DNA of 7,497 bases, taken from assembly GCA_018969805.1 (NCBI GenBank), contig JAGWXQ010000068.1, forward strand, positions 1 through 7,497, given 5' to 3'. Below, piece after piece: positions 1 to 4,980 of the stretch. This DNA is from Paenibacillaceae bacterium. Its GTDB lineage: Bacteria > Bacillota > Bacilli > Paenibacillales > YIM-B00363. Both the position numbers and the translations under genes were made by a program. Each line of letters begins with the position of its first letter. The first letter of the stretch is position 1. The notes under the pieces were generated by a model that was not told where the DNA came from, did not search any database, and was given only the letters and a program-made list of their open reading frames with translations.

Positions 1-203
1 CAGAAATGAGCTGTGCTCCACACTGCCACTGCGCCCGTGCAAAACATAGCAGCCGTGTGTGCCAGAAACCTCCTGCATCATCGCTCCGTCTCTATACCCA
101 TCCTTCTTCCTGCCACTCAAACGAGCGAACGCCTCTGCAACGCGGGTTGAGCGCGGACGTTCCCGATCGCATGGAGGGCTTGCTATACGGATAAGTATCA
201 AAC
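1..203 (-). other. Leader region of the leftward transcript; no recognisable gene
   Basis: About 200 bases from the expected transcription start to the window edge. I see no known protein, no tRNA or rRNA, and no T-box signature. One reading frame is free of stops from 204 to the edge, with paired ATG codons at 81 and 78. Inverted repeats that could fold: 127–131 with 158–162, 141–144 with 152–155, and 116–120 with 147–151. The last pair competes with the second, because its 147–151 arm lies in that loop. This could be a structured untranslated leader or the start of an unrecognised gene; the sequence does not decide. Confidence 0.4.
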
Positions 204-209
204 TTCACT

Positions 210-239
210 ATCGTATCAAAGCGCGCAATGGGTTGTCAA
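210..239 (-). promoter_or_regulatory. Promoter for the next, leftward transcription unit
   Basis: On the minus strand, a perfect -35 TTGACA (239–234), an 18-bp spacer and a -10 TACGAT (215–210), with TG one base upstream (extended -10, TGATACGAT). Expected transcription start is about 203. It sits some 30 bases beyond the tuf terminator stem and fires out of the window. It resembles the str promoter in hexamer, spacing and extended -10. In relatives the S10 ribosomal-protein cluster often follows here, but that gene is not in the window. Confidence 0.75.
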
Positions 240-246
240 GCGATGC

Positions 247-256
247 AAAAAAATTT
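247..256 (-). promoter_or_regulatory. A/T tract resembling an UP element
   Basis: AAATTTTTTT on the minus strand lies 7 bases upstream of the -35 hexamer of the leftward promoter. Its A-tract-then-T-tract form is like the upstream elements bound by the alpha subunit C-terminal domain at rRNA promoters, although displaced about 3 bases from the E. coli consensus position. No comparable tract precedes the str promoter. Confidence 0.45.
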
Positions 257-270
257 CCATGAACTGATTC

Positions 271-308
271 AACAAAACGAAACACCCCCTCACGTCGTGA
301 GAGGGTGT
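271..308 (-). terminator. Intrinsic terminator of the str operon
   Basis: On the minus strand, 12 paired bases (308–297 with 293–282; arms ACACCCTCTCAC and GTGAGGGGGTGT, one G·U pair) close a 3-base loop, followed by TTCGTTTTGTT. It starts about 12 bases after the tuf stop. The T tract is interrupted by CG and G, but the stem is long and GC-rich. It separates the str operon from the transcription unit that begins just beyond it. Confidence 0.88.
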
Positions 309-320
309 CCAGACACCACA

Positions 321-1511
321 CTACTTCGTAATCGATGCCACCGCACCAGCACCGACTGTACGTCCGCCTTCGCGAATCGCAAAACGTGTACCTTCCTCAA
401 TAGCAATCGGCGAAATAAGCTCTACAGTGACCGTAATGTTGTCTCCAGGGACGACCATTTCTACATCTTCCGGCAACTTGATAATGCCCGTAACATCCGT
501 CGTTCGGAAATAAAACTGTGGACGATAGCCACTGAAAAATGGTTTGTGTCGTCCGCCTTCCTCTTTCGTCAAAACGTATACTTGCGCAGTGAAGTTGAGA
601 TGCGGTTTAACGGAATTTGGCTTCGCCAACACTTGACCACGCTCAATGTCTTTCCGATCGACACCACGCAACAACGCACCGATGTTGTCCCCTGCTTGCG
701 CCGAATCCAACAACTTCCGGAACATTTCTACCCCTGTGACGACCGTTTTCCGTGTATCTTCAGCAAGCCCGATAATTTCTACTTCGTCACCTACTTTGAC
801 CGTACCGCGCTCCACTTTCCCCGTCGCGACCGTCCCGCGCCCCGTAATCGTAAATACATCTTCTACAGGCATCAAAAACGGTTTGTCCGTATCGCGCTCT
901 GGTGTCGGGATGTAGCTGTCAACGTGCTCAAACAACTCCACAATTTTTTGCGCCCATTCCCCTTCAGGGTTTTGCAACGCCTCGCGCGCCGAACCACGAA
1001 TAATCGGCGTCGTGTCGCCAGGAAACTCGTATTCGTTAAGCAAATCACGAATTTCCATCTCTACGAGCTCAAGCAACTCCTCGTCTTCAACCGCATCGCA
1101 CTTGTTCATAAATACGACGATGTACGGTACACCAACTTGGCGAGACAACAAAATGTGTTCGCGCGTTTGCGGCATTGGCCCGTCCGCAGCGGATACGACG
1201 AGAATCGCTCCATCCATTTGTGCCGCACCGGTAATCATGTTTTTGACATAGTCTGCGTGTCCCGGGCAATCGACGTGCGCATAGTGGCGGTTTGGGGTCT
1301 CGTACTCTACGTGTGCCGTCGAAATCGTAATCCCGCGCTCGCGCTCTTCAGGTGCTTTGTCGATTTGATCAAACGCTACGGCTTGCCCGCCATATTTTTT
1401 TGCCAATACTGTCGTAATCGCGGCCGTAAGCGTCGTTTTGCCATGATCGACGTGTCCGATCGTCCCTACGTTTACGTGCGGTTTGTTGCGTTCAAACTTC
1501 GCTTTTCCCAT
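321..1511 (-). CDS. tuf: Elongation factor Tu
   Basis: GTPase that carries aminoacyl-tRNA to the ribosomal A site. It has 396 residues, the usual Bacillota length. Domain I (to about 205) holds G1 GHVDHGKT at 19–26, the switch-I motif RGITI with Thr62, G3 DCPGH at 81–85 (His85 catalytic), G4 NKCD at 136–139 and G5 GSA at 173–175. Domain 2 begins near PFLMPVEDVF (211–220) and domain 3 near 300, with the conserved GGRHKPFFSGYRPQFYFRT stretch at 319–337. ATG 1511 has a perfect AAGGAGG-type site (1525–1517). It is the last gene of the operon, since a strong terminator follows the TAG stop. This is the only tuf copy in view; whether another exists cannot be told. Confidence 0.99.
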   Translation of the reverse strand: MGKAKFERNKPHVNVGTIGHVDHGKTTLTAAITTVLAKKYGGQAVAFDQIDKAPEERERGITISTAHVEYETPNRHYAHVDCPGHADYVKNMITGAAQMDGAILVVSAADGPMPQTREHILLSRQVGVPYIVVFMNKCDAVEDEELLELVEMEIRDLLNEYEFPGDTTPIIRGSAREALQNPEGEWAQKIVELFEHVDSYIPTPERDTDKPFLMPVEDVFTITGRGTVATGKVERGTVKVGDEVEIIGLAEDTRKTVVTGVEMFRKLLDSAQAGDNIGALLRGVDRKDIERGQVLAKPNSVKPHLNFTAQVYVLTKEEGGRHKPFFSGYRPQFYFRTTDVTGIIKLPEDVEMVVPGDNITVTVELISPIAIEEGTRFAIREGGRTVGAGAVASITK

Positions 1512-1559
1512 TCTTATTCCTCCTTAAATGCATCCATGCCTCGTGCATGAAAACGCGCG

Positions 1560-3635
1560 CTAAGCTGAGCTTTTCTTGCTCACAATCTGCTCAGAAATCG
1601 ATTTTGGAACTTCCTCATAATGAGACAACTCCATCGAGAACACGCCTCTGCCCTGCGTTCGTGAACGCAACGTCGTCGAGTATCCAAACATTTCCGATAG
1701 CGGCACTTTGGAGCGAATGACTTGCGCACCAGCGCGCGCATCCATGCCCTCAATACGTCCACGCCGTGCATTGAGGTCACCCATGACGTCGCCCATATAC
1801 TCATCAGGCACAGTCACTTCTACCTTCATAATCGGTTCAAGCAAGACCGGCTTACACACATCTTTCGCTGCTTTGAGTGCCATAGACCCCGCAATCTTAA
1901 ACGCCATTTCAGACGAATCAACATCATGGTACGAACCATCGACAATTGTCGCCTTGATGTCTACAAGCGGAAATCCTGCGAGAACGCCGTTTTTCATCGA
2001 TTCTTCAATGCCGTTTTGCACCGCAGGAATGTACTCGCGCGGTACGACCCCGCCGACAATTTTGCTTTCAAATACAAAACCCGTACCGGGCTCCAATGGC
2101 TCAAACTCCACCCAACAATGTCCATACTGTCCACGACCGCCGGATTGGCGCACAAATCGTCCTTCCACTTTTGCTGGAAGTCGAAACGTCTCGCGGTACG
2201 CCACTTGTGGCTTTCCAACATTCGTCTCAACCCGAAACTCGCGCAGCATGCGATCCACGATAATTTCCAAATGCAACTCGCCCATACCTTGAATAATCGT
2301 CTGACCGGTCTCTTCGTCCGTGTAGTATCGAAACGTCGGGTCTTCTTCTCCCAATTTTGCGAGTGACGTGCCCATACGGTCTTGGTCCGCCTTGGACTTC
2401 GGCTCCACAGCAATCGAAATGACTGGCTCAGGGAAATTCATCGACTCCAATACGACTGGATTTTTCTCATCACACAACGTGTCGCCTGTAATCGTATCTT
2501 TCAGTCCGACTGCTGCTGCGATATCCCCTGCGTACACTTCTTGAATTTCTTCCCGCGAATTTGCATGCATTTGCAATATGCGTCCAATACGCTCCCGCTT
2601 TCCTTTGGTCGCATTGAGGACGTATGATCCAGAATGCAATACCCCCGAATACACACGGAAAAACGTCAGGCGACCGACATACGGATCGGTCATAATCTTA
2701 AATGCGAGCGCAGAAAACGGTTGGCTGTCGCTTGATGTACGGATCACTTCTGTCCCATCGTCGCGCTGCCCGCGAATGTCTGGAACGTCCGTCGGTGCCG
2801 GCAAGTAATTGACGACCGCATCCAACATCAGCTGTACACCTTTGTTTTTATACGATGAGCCACAAATGACCGGGAAAATTTTTGTATTTACCGTCCCTTG
2901 ACGAAGGACACGCATCAGCTCTTCTGCCGTAATTTCTTCGCCTTCTAAATACTTCATCGTCAGCTCTTCGTCGAGCTCCGCGACTTTCTCTATAAGCTCC
3001 GCGCGCAACCGTGCTGCTTCCTCTTTCAAATGTTCCGGAATATTAATCGGGACGATGTCTTTGCCTAGGTCGTCTTTGTAGTGCACAGCCGTACACGTGA
3101 CCAAATCGATGATCCCTGTAAATTCTGATTCCGCACCAATCGGCAACTGTATCGGCACAGCGTTTGCACCAAGGCGATCTTTCATCGACTGAACCGCAGC
3201 AAGAAAGTCTGCACCGATAATGTCCATTTTGTTGACATATGCAATGCGCGGTACCCCATATCGATCCGCTTGTCTCCAAACCGTCTCTGATTGGGGCTCT
3301 ACGCCTTCTTTGGCCGAAAAAACAGCCACAGCACCATCAAGTACGCGCAACGAGCGTTCGACTTCTACCGTGAAGTCCACGTGCCCTGGTGTGTCAATGA
3401 TGTTGATCCGATGCCCTTTCCACTGCGCCGTCGTCGCCGCCGACGTAATCGTGATTCCTCGCTCTTGCTCCTGCTCCATCCAATCCATCGTCGCTGCGCC
3501 TTCATGAACTTCGCCAATTTTGTGCACGCGTCCTGTATAAAACAAAATGCGCTCCGTCGTCGTTGTTTTACCGGCATCGATATGCGCCATAATTCCGATA
3601 TTGCGCGTGTGCTGCAAAGAAAACGCTCTGGGCAT
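1560..3635 (-). CDS. fusA: Elongation factor G
   Basis: Translational GTPase that drives mRNA–tRNA translocation and, with the ribosome recycling factor, splits post-termination ribosomes. It has 691 residues, full length for the family. Seen in order: G1 AHIDAGKT at 17–24, G2 in RGITI at 59–63, G3 DTPGH at 81–85 (His85 catalytic), and G4 NKMD at 135–138. Domain II runs about 290–400 and domain III about 405–480, with MGELHLEI at 451–458. Domain IV runs about 485–605 with tip loop SYHDVDSSEMAF at 568–579; His570 matches E. coli H583 at the A-site-invading tip. Domain V runs about 605–680. It is a canonical EF-G, not a TetM-type protection protein. The start ATG at 3635 has AAGGGAG (3649–3643) ahead of it, weaker than in its neighbours. 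It lies 25 bases after rpsG and 48 before tuf. Confidence 0.98.
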   Translation of the reverse strand: MPRAFSLQHTRNIGIMAHIDAGKTTTTERILFYTGRVHKIGEVHEGAATMDWMEQEQERGITITSAATTAQWKGHRINIIDTPGHVDFTVEVERSLRVLDGAVAVFSAKEGVEPQSETVWRQADRYGVPRIAYVNKMDIIGADFLAAVQSMKDRLGANAVPIQLPIGAESEFTGIIDLVTCTAVHYKDDLGKDIVPINIPEHLKEEAARLRAELIEKVAELDEELTMKYLEGEEITAEELMRVLRQGTVNTKIFPVICGSSYKNKGVQLMLDAVVNYLPAPTDVPDIRGQRDDGTEVIRTSSDSQPFSALAFKIMTDPYVGRLTFFRVYSGVLHSGSYVLNATKGKRERIGRILQMHANSREEIQEVYAGDIAAAVGLKDTITGDTLCDEKNPVVLESMNFPEPVISIAVEPKSKADQDRMGTSLAKLGEEDPTFRYYTDEETGQTIIQGMGELHLEIIVDRMLREFRVETNVGKPQVAYRETFRLPAKVEGRFVRQSGGRGQYGHCWVEFEPLEPGTGFVFESKIVGGVVPREYIPAVQNGIEESMKNGVLAGFPLVDIKATIVDGSYHDVDSSEMAFKIAGSMALKAAKDVCKPVLLEPIMKVEVTVPDEYMGDVMGDLNARRGRIEGMDARAGAQVIRSKVPLSEMFGYSTTLRSRTQGRGVFSMELSHYEEVPKSISEQIVSKKSSA

Positions 3636-3660
3636 TTATCTACTCCCTTCTACCCCCGCT

Positions 3661-4131
3661 CTACCAGCGGTAGTGCGCAAACGCTTTGTTTGCTTCTGCC
3701 ATTTTATGGGTATCTTCACGTTTTTTTACAGACGCTCCGACGTTGTTGCTGGCATCGATGATTTCATTGGCAAGCCGTTCGATCATCGTCTTTTCATTAC
3801 GGTTGCGTGCATACGTGACGAGCCAACGCAATCCGAGCGTCGATCGCCGCTCAGGGCGTACTTCAACGGGTACTTGATAGTTTGCACCGCCGACGCGACG
3901 CGCCTTTACTTCAAGCACAGGCATAATATTTTTGAGTGCCAGCTCAAACACTTCGAGTGCAGGCTTTCCCGTCCGCTCTCCGACTATTGCAAACGCATCG
4001 TACAAAATCGTTTGTGCTACACCGCGCTTGCCGTCAATCATAATCCGATTGATGAGCCGTGTCACAATTTTGCTCTGATAAATCGGATCTGCGATCACGT
4101 CGCGCTTGGGCACTGGTCCTTTGCGAGGCAT
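3661..4131 (-). CDS. rpsG: 30S ribosomal protein S7
   Basis: Primary assembly protein of the 30S head. It binds the 3' major domain of 16S rRNA and lies near the E site. It has 156 residues, the usual bacterial length, starting MPRKGPVPKRDV and ending ...FAHYRW. The conserved KARRVGGANYQVPVEV beta-hairpin region lies at about 76–91, and the conserved R-P-E-R-R segment follows it. The open frame extends far upstream into rpsL in another frame, but the ATG at 4131 is fixed by the canonical N-terminus and a perfect AAGGAGG (4146–4140) 8 bases upstream. It lies 35 bases after rpsL and 25 before fusA. In E. coli, S7 represses the str operon by binding a longer rpsL–rpsG spacer; the spacer here is too short to hold that structure. 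Confidence 0.98.
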   Translation of the reverse strand: MPRKGPVPKRDVIADPIYQSKIVTRLINRIMIDGKRGVAQTILYDAFAIVGERTGKPALEVFELALKNIMPVLEVKARRVGGANYQVPVEVRPERRSTLGLRWLVTYARNRNEKTMIERLANEIIDASNNVGASVKKREDTHKMAEANKAFAHYRW

Positions 4132-4139
4132 GTTGTGCT

Positions 4140-4146
4140 CCTCCTT
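4140..4146 (-). promoter_or_regulatory. Ribosome binding site of rpsG
   Basis: A perfect AAGGAGG (minus strand) with 8 bases to the ATG at 4131. It decides the rpsG start against the long in-frame extension to 4608, which runs through rpsL in another frame and has no S7-like sequence. Confidence 0.85.
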
Positions 4147-4166
4147 TCTTATAAGATGCGTAGCGG

Positions 4167-4586
4167 CTATTTTTTCACTTTCGGACGCTTCGTACCGTAC
4201 TTCGAACGGCCTTGCTTCCGGTTGTTCACGCCTGCCGTATCGAGCGCACCGCGCACGATGTGGTAGCGCACACCAGGCAAATCCTTGACCCTTCCTCCAC
4301 GAACGAGCACGACGCTGTGCTCTTGCAAATTGTGTCCAATACCACCAATATACGCTGTGACTTCGACACGGTTTGTCAACCGTACGCGCGCGTATTTGCG
4401 CAAAGCAGAGTTGGGTTTTTTTGGTGTCTTCGTCCCGACACGGGTGCACACACCGCGTTTTTGAGGGGCGCTGAGTGCAGTTTCCTCCCGATGCAAGGCG
4501 TTGTATCCGACTTGTAACGCAGGAGACTTCGACTTTGACACTTTGTCTTGACGGCCTTTTCGAACGAGTTGGTTGATCGTAGGCAT
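4167..4586 (-). CDS. rpsL: 30S ribosomal protein S12
   Basis: Decoding-centre protein of the 30S subunit (139 residues, MPTINQLVRKG... to ...KRPKVKK). It contains the invariant PQKRGVCTRV (41–50), TPKKPNSALRK (54–64) and GGRVKDLPGVRYH (97–109) loops that contact the A-site codon–anticodon helix. Lys56 and Lys101 correspond to E. coli K43 and K88, where streptomycin-resistance changes occur. Both are wild type, so streptomycin sensitivity at this locus is expected. Asp102 is the residue that RimO methylthiolates in bacteria that have that enzyme. The 13-residue insertion near 25–38 relative to E. coli S12 is typical of Gram-positive bacteria. The frame is open further upstream to 4847, but ATG 4586 is the start because it has the conserved N-terminus and a perfect AAGGAGG 8 bases ahead. 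It follows rplGB by 14 bases. Confidence 0.98.
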   Translation of the reverse strand: MPTINQLVRKGRQDKVSKSKSPALQVGYNALHREETALSAPQKRGVCTRVGTKTPKKPNSALRKYARVRLTNRVEVTAYIGGIGHNLQEHSVVLVRGGRVKDLPGVRYHIVRGALDTAGVNNRKQGRSKYGTKRPKVKK

Positions 4587-4594
4587 AATTGACA

Positions 4595-4601
4595 CCTCCT
4601 T
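4595..4601 (-). promoter_or_regulatory. Ribosome binding site of rpsL overlapping the rplGB stop codon
   Basis: The minus strand reads TAAAGGAGGTG: the perfect AAGGAGG begins within the TAA stop of rplGB (4603–4601) and sits 8 bases before the rpsL ATG. A ribosome terminating on rplGB would cover this site, so re-initiation or translational coupling is likely. It also fixes the rpsL start against the longer open frame. Confidence 0.85.
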
Positions 4602-4882
4602 TACGCATCGATCGTGCGCACTTCCATGTGTTCTGGTTTTAGTACTGCAGCCATCGCGGCTCCGACATCGATGCCACAAGCACGCCCGAGTGCGCGCATC
4701 GCATCGACCCGAACGACATCGACTCGTTGTCTGCTTGCAAGGGCGACGACTTGCGCGATCATCGATGCGTCCGCATCCATCGCTACGTATACACGCTCGA
4801 CATTGCCCCGCTCCAATGCACGCAGTGTCTGCTTTGTGCCGATGCACAAAGGTACATGGCGCAAATCAGGTATTGTTGACAA
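4601..4882 (-). CDS. rplGB: L7Ae/L30e-family ribosome-associated RNA-binding protein (YbxF-like), probable TTG start
   Basis: Small RNA-binding protein of the L7Ae family. The Bacillus homologue YbxF binds kink-turn RNA and is encoded at the same place, between rpoC and rpsL. Family motifs visible from the TTG start: IGTKQT at 14–19, and L-G-R-A-C-G-I-D-V-G-A-A at 65–76, which form the RNA-binding face. I chose TTG at 4882 (93 residues) because it puts IGTKQT at exactly the residue where I recall it in the roughly 82-residue B. subtilis protein. A purine-rich stretch (GGGGGAACGAGG, 4897–4886) also precedes it. The longer ATG start at 4945 would give 114 residues, but that ATG is part of the TATGAT -10 box, upstream of the expected transcript start, and has no ribosome binding site. 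The C-terminus is about a dozen residues longer than in Bacillus. The stop TAA overlaps the rpsL ribosome binding site. Confidence 0.85.
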   Translation of the reverse strand: MSTIPDLRHVPLCIGTKQTLRALERGNVERVYVAMDADASMIAQVVALASRQRVDVVRVDAMRALGRACGIDVGAAMAAVLKPEHMEVRTIDA

Positions 4883-4885
4883 ATG

Positions 4886-4897
4886 CCTCGTTCCCCC
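4886..4897 (-). promoter_or_regulatory. Ribosome binding site of rplGB supporting the TTG start
   Basis: The minus strand reads GGGGGAACGAGG, then CAT, then TTG. GGGGG can pair with the CCUCC of 16S rRNA using one G·U pair, with 9–10 bases to the TTG. GAGG is closer (3 bases), probably too near to act. It is weaker than the sites of the downstream genes, which with a TTG codon suggests modest expression of rplGB relative to the ribosomal and elongation-factor genes. Confidence 0.5.
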
Positions 4898-4940
4898 AAC
4901 AAACGTACTCTGATTATCGATCAAAAAGACGCACTGTAGC

Positions 4941-4970
4941 ATCATAGCACTGCGAGAGCAACACTGTCAA
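4941..4970 (-). promoter_or_regulatory. Promoter of the str operon (upstream of rplGB)
   Basis: Read on the minus strand, a perfect -35 hexamer TTGACA (4970–4965) is followed by an 18-bp spacer and a -10 hexamer TATGAT (4946–4941), preceded by TG one base upstream (extended -10, TGCTATGAT). Expected start of transcription is about 4935–4933. It lies in the only sizeable gap between rpoC and fusA and faces rplGB-rpsL-rpsG-fusA-tuf, so it can drive the str genes independently of rpoBC. The match to sigma-A consensus is 11 of 12 bases. Function is inferred from sequence alone. Confidence 0.8.
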
Positions 4971-4980
4971 CTGCGACGAA

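Noticed and set aside
1..70. Possible tRNA-like segment (GGGCGCAGTGGCAGTG on the minus strand)
   Set aside because: It looks vaguely like a D-arm, but no anticodon arm, T-arm GTTCGA-type loop or acceptor pairing is present.
228..1550. 440-codon open frame on the plus strand opposite tuf
   Set aside because: It is the exact antisense of a highly expressed, strongly codon-biased gene, where stop-free antisense frames are common. The product (rich in Arg, Asn, Phe, Tyr) resembles no family and has no ribosome binding site.
1708..2366. Two overlapping plus-strand open frames of about 200 codons opposite fusA
   Set aside because: Both are shadows of fusA codon usage; the opposite strand encodes a complete, motif-perfect EF-G.
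4132..4608. In-frame upstream extension of rpsG giving 315 residues
   Set aside because: The added part lies over rpsL and contains unrelated, Arg-rich residues; S7 of standard length starts at 4131 after a perfect AAGGAGG.
4587..4847. In-frame upstream extension of rpsL giving 226 residues
   Set aside because: The extra segment is rplGB read in another frame and has no S12 similarity. ATG 4586 has the conserved MPTINQLVRKG start and a perfect ribosome binding site.
4883..4945. Kink-turn or C/D-box-like sequence in the rplGB leader as an autoregulatory site for the L7Ae protein
   Set aside because: ATGATG resembles box C, but it lies in the -10 region outside the expected transcript, and no matching D-box with tandem G·A pairs and flanking stems could be drawn.
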